The position numbers and the translations under genes are program-made. Shown piece after piece: positions 15,906 through 25,351 of a stretch of DNA of 64,000 bases. The number at the start of each line of letters is the position of its first letter. The first letter of the stretch is position 1. Under the pieces are notes generated by a model, which worked only from the letters and a program-made list of their open reading frames with translations, made no database searches and had not been told where the DNA came from. The DNA is from Erwinia pyri (GTDB lineage Bacteria > Pseudomonadota > Gammaproteobacteria > Enterobacterales > Enterobacteriaceae): assembly GCF_030758455.1 (NCBI RefSeq), contig NZ_CP132353.1, forward strand, positions 186,001-250,000, given 5' to 3'.

Positions 15906-15922
15906 TATAGCCTCAGGCTATA
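15906..15922. promoter_or_regulatory. Perfect palindrome upstream of dgcN
   Basis: TATAGCC-TCA-GGCTATA is a perfect 7-3-7 inverted repeat 90-106 bases before the dgcN start, in a 322-base gap shared with the divergent receptor gene. It could be an operator of the peptide operon; no matching regulator gene is adjacent to this operon. The rest of the gap shows nothing else I can name. Confidence 0.4.
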
Positions 15923-16011
15923 CCCTGGCAACAAACAAGCATTATCCTGCGTCGGGCAACGGTGAAATAGTCTTATCAGGCAAACCCTGCAACCCGATAA
16001 GAGATAACCTG

Positions 16012-17019
16012 ATGCTGATCCCGCAACCCTATTTGTTATTCCTTGGCGATGTGACTGACCCGCTGGCCGCGAAAACCGCGCGCGGTATTCAGGTCTGGCG
16101 ACCAGAGCAGTGCGTAGGGCAGATACGCCTGCCGGGCTGCAGCGTTTCGCTGGGGCTGGACGATTTGACCATTGAGGCGGCCGTGACGGCTGGCGCGAAA
16201 ACGCTGGTGCTGGGCACGGCTAACGCTGGCGGCTATCTGCCGGAACACTGGCTGGATACCGTGCGCGGCGCAATCAAAGCGGGCATGAACGTCGCCAGCG
16301 GCCTGCATTATCGCCTGGTGGATAATGAAGAGCTGGTGGCGCTGGCGAAAGAGCAGGGCGTAGAGCTGTTCGACATCCGCCATATGCGTCCCAAACTGGA
16401 GGTCGGCAGCGGCAAGAAACGCAGCGGCAAGCGCGTGTTGACGGTGGGCACCGACTGCTCGGTGGGCAAAATGTACACCTCGCTGGCGCTGGAGTCCGCC
16501 ATGCGTGAGATCGGCCTGAAGGCGGATTTCCGTGCTACGGGGCAGACCGGGATCCTGGTCGCCGGTGAAGGCATTGCCATTGATGCCGTCATCGCTGACT
16601 TTATCGCCGGGGCAGCAGAAGCGCTCTCGCCAGCCAATGAACCCGATCACTGGGATATCGTGGAGGGTCAGGGTTCACTGTTCCACCCCTCTTACGCTGG
16701 CGTCAGCATGGGCCTGATCCACGGCGCCCAGCCGCACTGGCTGGTGATGTGCCATGAAATGCATCGTCCGCATATGCGCCATTTGCCGCATCAGCCGATG
16801 GTCAGCCTGGCTGACTGCGTGGAGGCCAACCTGCGCGCCGCGCACGTCACCAGCGACAACGTGCAGCTGGCTGGCTTTGCCATCAATACCTCCAATTTCC
16901 CCGAGCAGGAAGCCCGTAACTACTGCCAGCAGGTCAGCGAAGAATTTGGCGTACCGGCGACCGATCCGGTGCGTTTCGGCATGACAGAGATCGCCGCGCT
17001 GCTGAAGGAGCGTGGCTGA
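16012..17019 (+). CDS. dgcN: D-glutamate N-acetyltransferase-like protein DgcN (DUF1611)
   Basis: A 335-residue DUF1611 protein. It has a P-loop-like GTDCSVGKMYTS near residue 150, FRATGQTGILVAGEG near 180, DIVEGQGSLFHP near 220 and CHEMHRPHMRH near 250, all family blocks. DgcN partners the racemase DgcA in bacterial D-glutamate use: it acetylates D-Glu, and DgcA epimerises N-acetyl-D-Glu. The ATG at 16012 starts the conserved region (MLIPQPYLLFLGD); the frame is open back to 15832 without support. It is two bases from the epimerase gene, as in known dgcN-dgcA pairs. Confidence 0.78.
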   Translation: MLIPQPYLLFLGDVTDPLAAKTARGIQVWRPEQCVGQIRLPGCSVSLGLDDLTIEAAVTAGAKTLVLGTANAGGYLPEHWLDTVRGAIKAGMNVASGLHYRLVDNEELVALAKEQGVELFDIRHMRPKLEVGSGKKRSGKRVLTVGTDCSVGKMYTSLALESAMREIGLKADFRATGQTGILVAGEGIAIDAVIADFIAGAAEALSPANEPDHWDIVEGQGSLFHPSYAGVSMGLIHGAQPHWLVMCHEMHRPHMRHLPHQPMVSLADCVEANLRAAHVTSDNVQLAGFAINTSNFPEQEARNYCQQVSEEFGVPATDPVRFGMTEIAALLKERG

Positions 17020-17021
17020 TT

Positions 17022-17987
17022 ATGCGCCGTATGCAGGTTGAGGTCGTGGAGCTGCCGCTGGCCCGCCCGTTCGCTATTGCCCGCGGGACCCGCACGGCGG
17101 TGACCGTGGTCCGTGTCACGCTGGAGCAGCAGGGCTTTATCGGGCGCGGTGAATGCACGCCGACGGCGCATTATCACGAAAGCGCTGAAAGCGTGACCGC
17201 GCAGCTGGCCGCCGTGCAGGAGGAGGTGGAGAACGGCTTAACGCTTTCTGAACTGCAATCCCGTCTGCTGCCAGGATCGGCCCGCAACGCGCTGGACTGC
17301 GCGCTGTGGCGGCTTGAGGCGGCGCTGAACAGGCAAACCCTGTGGCAACGGCTGAATGCGCAGCCGCCCGCCACGGTGATCACCGCGGAAACGCTGAGCC
17401 TGGAGAGCACCGAAAATATGGCTGCTGCCGCGGCAGATGCCGTTTCCCGCGGGGCTATCCTGCTGAAAATCAAACTGAACCGCGAGCTGATTCTGGAAAA
17501 AGTGGCGGCGATCCGTGCCGCGGCGCCCGGCGTCACGCTGATTATTGATGCTAATGAAGCCTGGAGCGGGCTGGATCTCGGCAGCCTGTTCGCGGCGCTG
17601 ACGCACTACAACATCGCGATGATCGAGCAGCCTTTGCCTGCCGGTAAAGATGCTGATTTGCAGCGCTTTGACCATCCGATCCCGGTCTGTGCGGATGAGA
17701 GTTGCCATCACGCCGGGGATATCGCCGGGCTGCGCAATCGTTACGAGATGATCAACATCAAGCTCGATAAATGCGGCGGCCTGACCGAAGCGCTGGCGAT
17801 GGTGGAAGAGGCAAAGCGGCATAAGCTGCGGCTGATGGTGGGCTGCATGCTGGGCTCATCGCTGGCGATGGAGGCCGCGCTGCCGGTGGCCGTTGCGGCA
17901 GAACACGTTGATCTCGACGGGCCAATCTGGCTCGCGGCGGACAGCTCCCCCTATCTCTCTTACAACCAGGGTCGCATCTGGCTCTGA
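17022..17987 (+). CDS. Enolase-superfamily epimerase (L-Ala-D/L-Glu epimerase / DgcA type)
   Basis: A 321-residue muconate-lactonising subgroup enzyme. The catalytic KxK is in LLKIKLN, the metal ligands are in IIDANEAW, IEQPLPAG and CADESC, and the second base Lys is in INIKLDKCGG. Such enzymes epimerise the Glu of L-Ala-D-Glu (YcjG/YkfB) or racemise N-acetyl-D-Glu (DgcA). The dgcN gene just upstream favours the latter, while the peptide importer downstream suits either. It starts two bases after the dgcN stop and is followed 21 bases later by the ABC ATPase gene. Confidence 0.88.
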   Translation: MRRMQVEVVELPLARPFAIARGTRTAVTVVRVTLEQQGFIGRGECTPTAHYHESAESVTAQLAAVQEEVENGLTLSELQSRLLPGSARNALDCALWRLEAALNRQTLWQRLNAQPPATVITAETLSLESTENMAAAAADAVSRGAILLKIKLNRELILEKVAAIRAAAPGVTLIIDANEAWSGLDLGSLFAALTHYNIAMIEQPLPAGKDADLQRFDHPIPVCADESCHHAGDIAGLRNRYEMINIKLDKCGGLTEALAMVEEAKRHKLRLMVGCMLGSSLAMEAALPVAVAAEHVDLDGPIWLAADSSPYLSYNQGRIWL

Positions 17988-18008
17988 GCCAGGGCCACCG
18001 GAGTCACG

Positions 18009-19874
18009 ATGACGGAACGCATGCAACCAGACCTCACCGGATCCGGCACCCCTTCTCCTGTGTTACGGGTGGAGGATCTCAGCGTCAGCTTTAGCGGGCG
18101 CTCCGGGAAAAATCTTGCCCTGAAAGGCGTCTCGTTCACCCTCAACAAAGGCGAAATCGTCGCGGTGGTGGGCGAAAGCGGCTCCGGCAAATCCGTCACC
18201 TCGCTGGCGGTGATGGGGCTGCTGGCACCCTCGGCGACCATTGAGCGCGGTGCCATTCATTTCAGCCCGCGCAGCGGTGCCAGCCACCCTCTGCTGACCA
18301 TGAGCATGGAGGAGCGACGCAAGCTGCGCGGCCGCGATATGGCGATGATTTTTCAGGAGCCGATGACCTCCCTGAATCCGGTATTAAAGGTGGGCGATCA
18401 GCTCACGGAAGCCCTTAAGGATCATCAGCTCTGCGACAGCAAAACCGCTGACGCAAAAGCCCGCGAGCTGCTGCGTAAAGTGCGCATTGCCGATGTCGAT
18501 CGGGTGATGAAAAGCCATCCGCATTCGCTCTCCGGCGGGATGCGTCAGCGCGTGATGATCGCCCAGGCGCTGGCCTGCGATCCGCAGCTGCTGATTGCTG
18601 ACGAACCCACCACCGCGTTGGACGTCACCGTGCAGGCGCGCATTCTGCAAATTCTCCGTGACCTGCAGCAGCAAAGCGATATGGCGGTGCTGTTTATCAC
18701 CCATGACATGGGCGTGGTGGCGGAAATTGCCGATCGCGTGGTGGTGATGTATCGCGGTGAAGTGGTGGAGCAGGGCAGCGTGGAGCAGATTTTTGCTGCG
18801 CCCGAGCACAGCTATACCAAAGCGCTGCTGGCGGCTGTTCCGCGCCTCGGCGATATGAAAGCGAGCCGCTGGCCGCAGCGTTTCCCGCTGCTGGGCGAGG
18901 AGCAGGATGAAGATCAGGGCGTGCAGATCACCGCGCGCTATGAAGAGAAACCGCTGCTGGACGTGCGCGGACTCAAGGTTTATTACCCGGTGCGCAGCGG
19001 CCTGTTTTCAGCGCTTACCCATCGGGTGCATGCGGTAGAGCAGATCGATTTCAGCGTCTGGCCTGGCGAAACGCTGGCGATTGTGGGCGAAAGCGGCTGT
19101 GGCAAATCCACTACCGGCCGGGCGCTGCTGCGGCTGGTCGCCAGCGAATCGGAAAGCATCCACTTTCGCGGCGAGGAGGTGAGCGTGCTGAAAGAGGCGG
19201 CGTTCCATGCGCTGCGTCGGGAAATTCAGATGGTATTTCAGGATCCCTACGCCTCGCTGAATCCCCGCCTGACGGTGGGCTTCACCATCGCGGAGCCGCT
19301 GCTGCTGCATGGTCTGGTAAAGTCGCTGGAGGCGGCCACGCCGCAGGTGCAGGCGCTGCTGAAAAGCGTCGGCCTGCTGCCGGAACATGCCCGTCGCTAT
19401 CCGCATGAGTTCTCCGGCGGGCAGCGTCAGCGTATCGCTATCGCCCGGGCGATGGCGCTCCAGCCAAAGGTGATTATTGCCGATGAGGCGGTCTCCGCGC
19501 TGGACGTCTCGATTCAGGCTCAGGTGGTTAACCTGATGATGGATCTGCAAAAAGAGACCGGCGTTGCCTGGATATTTATCTCGCATGATATGGCGGTGGT
19601 GGAGCGCATTGCTAACCGCGTGGCGGTGATGTACCTCGGACAGATTGTGGAGATCGGCCCGCGCCATGCGGTCTTCACCAACCCACAACATCCCTATACC
19701 CGTCGCCTGCTGGCGTCCGTGCCGGTGGCCGATCCTGCCCGCCGCACCGCACGTGAGCTGGATGACAGTGAAATTCCCTCACCGCTGCGTAAGGCAGGGG
19801 AGGAAGTGACAAAACTTCGTTACCGTCAGGTTGCCCCGCATCACTGGGTAGCCGAGGGGGACATGCACCGTTAG
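18009..19874 (+). CDS. Dipeptide/glutathione-type ABC importer, fused double ATPase (GsiA-like)
   Basis: A 621-residue protein with two complete ABC ATPase domains. The first has Walker A GESGSGKSVT (about residue 55) and signature LSGGMRQRV; the second has GESGCGKSTT (about 360) and FSGGQRQRI. Walker B of the second reads ADEAVSAL, with Ala where Pro is usual. A linker of about 40 residues separates them. It powers the importer formed with the binding protein and two permeases downstream, in the GsiABCD order. GGAG before ATG 18009 fits. Confidence 0.9.
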   Translation: MTERMQPDLTGSGTPSPVLRVEDLSVSFSGRSGKNLALKGVSFTLNKGEIVAVVGESGSGKSVTSLAVMGLLAPSATIERGAIHFSPRSGASHPLLTMSMEERRKLRGRDMAMIFQEPMTSLNPVLKVGDQLTEALKDHQLCDSKTADAKARELLRKVRIADVDRVMKSHPHSLSGGMRQRVMIAQALACDPQLLIADEPTTALDVTVQARILQILRDLQQQSDMAVLFITHDMGVVAEIADRVVVMYRGEVVEQGSVEQIFAAPEHSYTKALLAAVPRLGDMKASRWPQRFPLLGEEQDEDQGVQITARYEEKPLLDVRGLKVYYPVRSGLFSALTHRVHAVEQIDFSVWPGETLAIVGESGCGKSTTGRALLRLVASESESIHFRGEEVSVLKEAAFHALRREIQMVFQDPYASLNPRLTVGFTIAEPLLLHGLVKSLEAATPQVQALLKSVGLLPEHARRYPHEFSGGQRQRIAIARAMALQPKVIIADEAVSALDVSIQAQVVNLMMDLQKETGVAWIFISHDMAVVERIANRVAVMYLGQIVEIGPRHAVFTNPQHPYTRRLLASVPVADPARRTARELDDSEIPSPLRKAGEEVTKLRYRQVAPHHWVAEGDMHR

Positions 19875-19907
19875 CGAGTATTTCAATTCCTCATCTGGAG
19901 AGAAACC

Positions 19908-21449
19908 ATGAAGCCGTTTTTACGTCGTTCTGCCGTCGCCCTTGGGCTCTCATTGTGCCTGACGGGCATCGCTCAGGCTCAGGACCTGCGCATTTCCGCC
20001 TATGTTGATATCACCGGCCTGGATCCGCACGACACCTCTGACAACGCCAGCTATTCGGTGCAGGCCGGTATCTTTGAGCGTCTGTTCCAGTTCGACAGCA
20101 AGATGAAGCTGGTACCCTGGCTGGCAACCGATTACAGCAGCAATGAGGATGCCACTGAATTCACCCTGAACCTGCGTCAGGGCGTGACCTTCCAGGACGG
20201 CACGCCGTTTGATGCACAAGCGGTAAAAGCTAACCTCGACAGGCTGGCGGATCAGACCAAAGGCCTGAAGCGTAACAGCCTCTACAAAATGATTAAAACG
20301 GTGACCGTGGTCTCGCCAACGCAGGTAAAAGTTACGCTGAACCAGTCGTTTGGCGCTTTTATCAATACCCTGGCGCACCCCTCGGCGGTGATGTGGAGCC
20401 CGGCTATTCTGAAACAGTACCCGGAAGAGGCGCAGCTGCGTCTGCATCCTGTCGGCACCGGTCCGTTTACATTTGTCAGCTGGCAGCCAGGCAAAGAGGT
20501 CAAACTCAGCAAGTTTGCCGGCTACTGGCAGAAAGGGTGGCCGAAAGTGGATAACGTTTATATCTCGCCAAGCCCGGAAGATTCCACCCGCGTGGCGGCG
20601 CTGAAATCGGGTCAGGTGGACGCCATTTATCCTCTGCCTTCCGATCTGATCAAAACGGTGGAGAGCGACAGCAAGCTGGCGGTACAGCGCGATGAGAGTA
20701 TTTATCTCTACTACATGGCGATTAATACTCAGCATAAATCGCTGGCCGATGTGCGCGTGCGTCAGGCGATCAACTACGCCATCAACCGCGATATCTGGCT
20801 GAAAGTGGCCTATGCGGGAATGGGGAAACCGGCCACCTCTGCGATCCCACCTGCGGTACAGTTCTACGCCAGACAGAGCGAGCCGGACTACAGCTATAAC
20901 CCTGAGAAAGCCAAAGCGCTGCTGAAAGAGGCGGGTTTTGCCAATGGCCTGGACCTCAAGCTGTGGGTAACCAACGCCACTGCCAGCGTCCGCGCGGCGC
21001 AGTTCCTCAAGCAACAACTGGGGGCGGTGGGGATCCGCGTGACGGTCACACCGATGGATTCCGGCGCGCGTAACGCCAAACTGTGGGGCGTGAAGGATCC
21101 GAAGCAGGCCGAATTCGACCTCTATTACGGCGGCTGGTCAACTTCAACCGGGGATGCTGACTGGGCGCTGCGTCCGCTGTTCGCTACCGAGTCCTGGGTG
21201 CCGACCTCCTATAACGTCTCCTACTACAGCAACCCGGAGGCGGATAAAGCTATCGCCGCCGCGCTGCAAACGGCCGATCCCGCTAAACGCGCTGCGGCCT
21301 ATGCTGAGGCACAGAAAATCATCTGGAAAGATGCGCCTGTGGCCTTCCTTGGTTCGCCAGATAACCTGGTCGGCAAGAAAAAGAACCTGACCGGCGTGTC
21401 GATGCTGGCGGACGGATCGTTCCTGTTCGATCAGGCTGAGTTTAAATAA
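19908..21449 (+). CDS. Periplasmic peptide-binding protein (GsiB/DppA-like)
   Basis: A 513-residue class II (cluster C) binding protein. A Sec signal (MKPFLRRSAVALGLSLCLTG, then IAQAQ) is followed by LDPHDTSDNASYSVQAGIFE, and by VRQAINYAINRD around residue 285, both family blocks. It should catch small peptides, likely of murein or D-residue type given its neighbours. GGAGAG precedes the ATG. A strong stem-loop follows the gene, typical for limiting expression of the genes after a binding protein. Confidence 0.9.
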   Translation: MKPFLRRSAVALGLSLCLTGIAQAQDLRISAYVDITGLDPHDTSDNASYSVQAGIFERLFQFDSKMKLVPWLATDYSSNEDATEFTLNLRQGVTFQDGTPFDAQAVKANLDRLADQTKGLKRNSLYKMIKTVTVVSPTQVKVTLNQSFGAFINTLAHPSAVMWSPAILKQYPEEAQLRLHPVGTGPFTFVSWQPGKEVKLSKFAGYWQKGWPKVDNVYISPSPEDSTRVAALKSGQVDAIYPLPSDLIKTVESDSKLAVQRDESIYLYYMAINTQHKSLADVRVRQAINYAINRDIWLKVAYAGMGKPATSAIPPAVQFYARQSEPDYSYNPEKAKALLKEAGFANGLDLKLWVTNATASVRAAQFLKQQLGAVGIRVTVTPMDSGARNAKLWGVKDPKQAEFDLYYGGWSTSTGDADWALRPLFATESWVPTSYNVSYYSNPEADKAIAAALQTADPAKRAAAYAEAQKIIWKDAPVAFLGSPDNLVGKKKNLTGVSMLADGSFLFDQAEFK

Positions 21450-21457
21450 TCCTCTGA

Positions 21458-21475
21458 GGCGGGAGCGATCCCGCC
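21458..21475 (+). terminator. Intra-operon stem-loop after the binding-protein gene
   Basis: GGCGGGA (21458-21464) and TCCCGCC (21469-21475) form a 7-bp stem with a GCGA tetraloop, followed by only three T. It probably weakens read-through or protects the upstream mRNA, giving more binding protein than permease. Confidence 0.6.
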
Positions 21476-21513
21476 TTTGCTGCCAGGCACCCGAATTTAC
21501 CAGGAAATCGCCT

Positions 21514-22446
21514 ATGTTTACCTATCTTGTCCGACGTTTGCTGGAAATGATCCCGGTGCTGCTGGTGGTCTCTCTGTTGGTGTTCGGTTTTATCAAATTA
21601 CTGCCGGGCGACCCGGCACGCATTTACGCAGGCCCCGATGCGCCGATTGAAGCGGTCGAGGCGGCAAGGCAGCATCTGGGGCTGAATGACCCGCTGCAGC
21701 AGCAGTACCTTCACTGGCTGGGTGGCCTGATGCAGGGCGATTTGGGCGTGACTTACCGCACCCAACAGCCGGTGACAGAAGTGATCGCCCAGGGCTTTAT
21801 GCCAACGATGTGGCTGGCGCTGGCAGGCTTTGCCTGGTCGGTACTGCTGGGGCTGATTATCGGCGTGGTTTCCGCGCTGAAGCGTGGCAGGTGGCAGGAC
21901 TGGACGCTGATGAGCCTGGCGGTAGGGGGCATCTCCATGCCGCCTTTCTGGCTGGGGCTGCTGCTGATCCAGTTTGTGGCGATGCCTTTTGGCCTGTTCT
22001 CGGTCAGCGGGTTTAATCAGCCCAGCGATATCATCCTGCCCGCCCTGACGCTGGGTTCTTCCGTCGCGGCGGTGATGGCGCGCTTCACCCGCTCGGCGTT
22101 TCTGGAAGTGGCTCAGGAAGATTATGTGCGCACCGCTAAGGCCAAAGGTCTGCGCAACCGGCTGGTGACATGGAAGCACGTAATGCGCAACGCGCTGATC
22201 CCGGTGATCACCATGCTGGGTTTGCAGTTCGGTTTCCTGCTGGGAGGATCGATCGTGGTGGAAAGTGTCTTCAGCTGGCCCGGTCTGGGCTGGCTGCTGA
22301 TCGAGTCGATCAAATCTCAGGACCAGCCGGTGATCCAGGCGCTGGTGATGCTGTTTGTGTTTGAATTTATTGTTATTAACCTGCTGGTGGACCTGCTCTA
22401 TGCGGTGGTGAATCCGGCCATTCGTCTGCGTCAGGAGCCTGCATGA
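21514..22446 (+). CDS. Peptide ABC importer permease 1 (GsiC/DppB-like)
   Basis: A 310-residue inner-membrane permease with six hydrophobic segments. The start MFTYLVRRLLEMIPVLLVVS and the region DYVRTAKAKGLRNRLVTWKH are the DppB-family N-terminus and the cytoplasmic coupling (EAA) loop. LPGDPARIYAGPDAP is the usual first periplasmic loop. It overlaps the next permease gene by four bases (ATGA), so the two are coupled. Confidence 0.9.
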   Translation: MFTYLVRRLLEMIPVLLVVSLLVFGFIKLLPGDPARIYAGPDAPIEAVEAARQHLGLNDPLQQQYLHWLGGLMQGDLGVTYRTQQPVTEVIAQGFMPTMWLALAGFAWSVLLGLIIGVVSALKRGRWQDWTLMSLAVGGISMPPFWLGLLLIQFVAMPFGLFSVSGFNQPSDIILPALTLGSSVAAVMARFTRSAFLEVAQEDYVRTAKAKGLRNRLVTWKHVMRNALIPVITMLGLQFGFLLGGSIVVESVFSWPGLGWLLIESIKSQDQPVIQALVMLFVFEFIVINLLVDLLYAVVNPAIRLRQEPA

Positions 22447-23342
22447 AGCCTACCACTGAAGCGGCCACTGCGCAGAACGTGCTGCAGAACAGCACGCTCC
22501 GCTCGCCGTGGCACGATTTTATACAAAACCTGATCCGCAACCCGCTGGCGCTGGTCTCCGGCGGCTTTATTCTGCTGCTGGTTATTGTGGCGATCTTCGC
22601 CCCATGGCTGGCGCCCTGGGACCCGATGGCACCCGACTGGATGGCGCTCTCCGCGCCGCCCTCTGCCGCACACTGGATGGGCACCGACGACCTTGGGCGT
22701 GACGTGCTGAGCCGCATTATCTATGGCGCACGTATCTCGCTCTATGTCGGCGTGCTTTCTGTCACCGCAGGCATGGTGGTGGGCATCGTGCTGGGGCTGC
22801 TGGCGGGCTACTATGGTCGCTGGGTCGATATGCTGATTATGCGCGGCTCCGACGTCCTGTTTGCCTTTCCCGGCATGCTGCTGGCGATTGCGGTGGTAGC
22901 AATATTAGGGCCGGGATTAAATAACGTGATCGTCGCCGTGGCGGTATTCAGCGTGCCGGTTTTTGCCCGTATTGTGCGGGCCTCCACGCTCTCGCTGAAG
23001 CAGGCTGCCTATGTGGAGGCGGTGCGCTGCGCCGGCGCGCCGGACCGGGTTATTTTGATCCGCCATATCCTGCCGGGCACCCTCTCCAACGTCATCGTCT
23101 ATTTCACCATGCGTATCGGTACCAGCATTCTTACCGCCGCCGGACTGAGCTTTATCGGCCTGGGGCCAGAGCCGGACGTGCCGGAGTGGGGCAATATTCT
23201 GGCGATGAGCCGCAGTATGATGATGGCCGGAGAGTGGCACGTCAGCGTCTTCCCGGGCCTGGCCATTTTTGTCACGGTGCTGGCGTTTAACCTGCTGGGT
23301 GACGCGCTGCGCGATACCTTAGATCCCAAACTGAAAGGGTAG
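22443..23342 (+). CDS. Peptide ABC importer permease 2 (GsiD/DppC-like)
   Basis: A 299-residue permease with a polar N-terminal tail of about 30 residues, an N-terminal membrane helix and the DppC-type loop HWMGTDDLGRDVLSRIIYG. The coupling region reads AYVEAVRCAGAPDRVILIRH. LGDALRDTLDPKLKG is the standard C-terminus. It completes the importer with the ATPase, binding protein and first permease. The next gene starts four bases after its stop. Confidence 0.9.
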   Translation: MKPTTEAATAQNVLQNSTLRSPWHDFIQNLIRNPLALVSGGFILLLVIVAIFAPWLAPWDPMAPDWMALSAPPSAAHWMGTDDLGRDVLSRIIYGARISLYVGVLSVTAGMVVGIVLGLLAGYYGRWVDMLIMRGSDVLFAFPGMLLAIAVVAILGPGLNNVIVAVAVFSVPVFARIVRASTLSLKQAAYVEAVRCAGAPDRVILIRHILPGTLSNVIVYFTMRIGTSILTAAGLSFIGLGPEPDVPEWGNILAMSRSMMMAGEWHVSVFPGLAIFVTVLAFNLLGDALRDTLDPKLKG

Positions 23343-23346
23343 AAAG

Positions 23347-24411
23347 ATGGATTATCGTCAGGCGGCGCTTGAGCTGTTACTGCAACGCTGGCGCCAGACG
23401 CGTCAGTTGGGCAATCCGCGCACTACCCGTGGTGCCACCGACAGCCTGAGCGACGTGCCGGGCGTGCGGGTCGGGCACTTCACGCTGGATGAGGGCGAAC
23501 GGCAGAGCGGCGTCACCGCTATTGTGCCGCCGGGCGAGGATCTGTTTACGCGGCCGCTCCCCTGCGGCACAGCGGTGCTGAACGGCTTCGCCAAACCGGT
23601 GGGGCTGGTGCAGGTGGAGGAGCTTGGCGTACTGCAAACGCCGATCCTGCTCAGCAATACGCTGGCCGTGGGGACGCTGTTTACCACGCTGGTGCGGCAG
23701 GCGATTGCGCAGAATCCCGAACTGGGTCGTTCTTTGCCTACGGTTAATCCGCTGGCGCTGGAGTGCAACGACGGCTGGCTGAATGATATTCAGGCGCTGG
23801 CCATCACTGAGAGCATGGCGCAGCAGGCGCTGGCGACAGCCACGGCAGATTTTGCCCGCGGCAGCGTGGGGGCAGGGCGCGGTATGAGCTGCTTTGGCAT
23901 GAAGGGTGGCATTGGCACCGCCTCACGGGTTATTCCTTCACTGAACGCCACGCTGGGGGTGCTGGTGCTGGCTAATTTTGGCGTGCTCTCTGCCCTGACG
24001 CTGGATGGCGTGCGCGTAGGGGAGGCGATAGAACCGCTGCTGCCGGAGCTGACGCCGCAGCGCGATGCCGGCTCCATCATCATTATTATGGCGACCGATG
24101 CGCCGCTGGATGCCCGGCAGCTGAAACGCATTGCCAGACGTGCCGGAGCCGGACTGGGTAGGCTGGGAAGCTACTGGGGACATGGCTCCGGCGATATTGC
24201 CGTAGCCTTTTCCACCACCGCCTTCCCGCAGCCGCCAGAGGATACGGCTCTTGAACCGCTGCTGATGGCCGCTGCCGATGCCACCGAGCATGCGGTGCTG
24301 GATGCGCTGCTCAGTGCGGAGACGGTGACTGGCTTTCGTGGACATCACCGTCCTGCCCTGAGCGATCTTCTGGATCGGCTGGCGTCAGAAGCGGGGCATC
24401 TTCAGCAATAA
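23347..24411 (+). CDS. P1-family (DmpA/BapA-like) self-cleaving aminopeptidase
   Basis: A 354-residue Ntn-like hydrolase of peptidase family P1, predicted cytoplasmic. Such enzymes cut themselves before the catalytic Ser and then remove D-Ala, beta-Ala or other N-terminal residues from small peptides. LSDVPGVRVGHFTL near residue 40, ECNDGWLNDI and GSVGAGRGMSCFGMKGGIGT match the family. The cleavage site is G242-S243 in DAGSIIIIMATDAPL. AGAAAG precedes the ATG weakly; coupling to the permease four bases upstream is likely. Confidence 0.88.
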   Translation: MDYRQAALELLLQRWRQTRQLGNPRTTRGATDSLSDVPGVRVGHFTLDEGERQSGVTAIVPPGEDLFTRPLPCGTAVLNGFAKPVGLVQVEELGVLQTPILLSNTLAVGTLFTTLVRQAIAQNPELGRSLPTVNPLALECNDGWLNDIQALAITESMAQQALATATADFARGSVGAGRGMSCFGMKGGIGTASRVIPSLNATLGVLVLANFGVLSALTLDGVRVGEAIEPLLPELTPQRDAGSIIIIMATDAPLDARQLKRIARRAGAGLGRLGSYWGHGSGDIAVAFSTTAFPQPPEDTALEPLLMAAADATEHAVLDALLSAETVTGFRGHHRPALSDLLDRLASEAGHLQQ

Positions 24412-24505
24412 CGGCTGGCCCTGTCAGGCGGCCACTTAACTTAACCAGTCTCTCTATTTTCAACTCTTTAGCAGGGCGGAAAGAGAGGCGACCAGGAATT
24501 CTGTG

Positions 24506-25327
24506 ATGAAAATCTTTATTTCGGCTGATATTGAAGGCATTGCGGGCGTCATGCGTCCTGAACAGTGCAACCCGGGCCATGCGGAATATCAGCTGGCACG
24601 CGGTCTGATGGAGCAGGAGGTAAACGCCGCCATCGACGGCGCATTTGCTGGCGGAGCAACAGCAGTGGTGGTGGCAGACAGCCATGCGCAGATGACCAAT
24701 TTACGGGCGGAGAATATCGACCCGCGGGCGCGTCTGGTGCAGGGAAAGCCGCGCGGGCTGTCGATGGTGGAAGGGCTGCAGCAGCAGGCTTATGACGGCA
24801 TGATGTTTGTGGGCTATCACAGCGCTGCAGGCGAGTCCGGCGTGCTGGCGCACACCATCAACGGCCGGGCGTTTTACCGGGTGAAGATCAACGGTGAAGT
24901 GATGGGCGAAAGTGATATCTACGCCGCCGCTGGCGCAGAACAGGGTTCTCCGCTCTGGCTGGTGACCGGAGATGATGAGTTACAGCGGTGGATTGGCAGC
25001 CATTATCCCTCGGTGGACTACGTGTGCGTGAAGCGCGCTATTTCGCAAACCTGTGCCGAATCCCTCAGTCCGCAAGCCGCCCGCGAGGCCATCCGCCAGT
25101 CGGCGGAGAATGCGGTGAAGCGCGCACGCAAAGTCGCCACCACACGTCTTCAGGCCCCCTACACGCTGGAGCTGATGGTGGCAAAACCGGTACTGGGCGA
25201 TCTCTTCTGCCTGATCCCCGGCGTTCAACGGCAGGATGCGATTACGGTAAGCTATACCGCGCCCACTATGGCAACTATCGTCAGCCTGTTAAGCGCCTTT
25301 TCTTATCTTGCTTCGACGCAGAACTGA
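24506..25327 (+). CDS. M55-family D-aminopeptidase (DppA-like)
   Basis: A 273-residue zinc D-aminopeptidase. The N-terminal KIFISADIEGIAGV holds Asp and Glu metal ligands, ADSHAQM a His, VGYHSAAGESG another His and GEVMGESDIYAAAGAE a Glu. Bacillus DppA releases D-Ala from D-Ala-containing dipeptides. I chose ATG 24506 with AGGA eight bases before it; GTG 24503 is one codon earlier. It ends the first peptide locus, 94 bases after the P1 peptidase gene, with no terminator visible between. Confidence 0.9.
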   Translation: MKIFISADIEGIAGVMRPEQCNPGHAEYQLARGLMEQEVNAAIDGAFAGGATAVVVADSHAQMTNLRAENIDPRARLVQGKPRGLSMVEGLQQQAYDGMMFVGYHSAAGESGVLAHTINGRAFYRVKINGEVMGESDIYAAAGAEQGSPLWLVTGDDELQRWIGSHYPSVDYVCVKRAISQTCAESLSPQAAREAIRQSAENAVKRARKVATTRLQAPYTLELMVAKPVLGDLFCLIPGVQRQDAITVSYTAPTMATIVSLLSAFSYLASTQN

Positions 25328-25351
25328 GTAATTTAACGCTCACTTTATAGT

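Noticed and set aside
19950..21017. A 355-codon minus-strand frame inside the first peptide-binding protein gene
   Set aside because: Shadow frame produced by biased codon use on the coding strand; Arg/His/Gln-rich and without family features.
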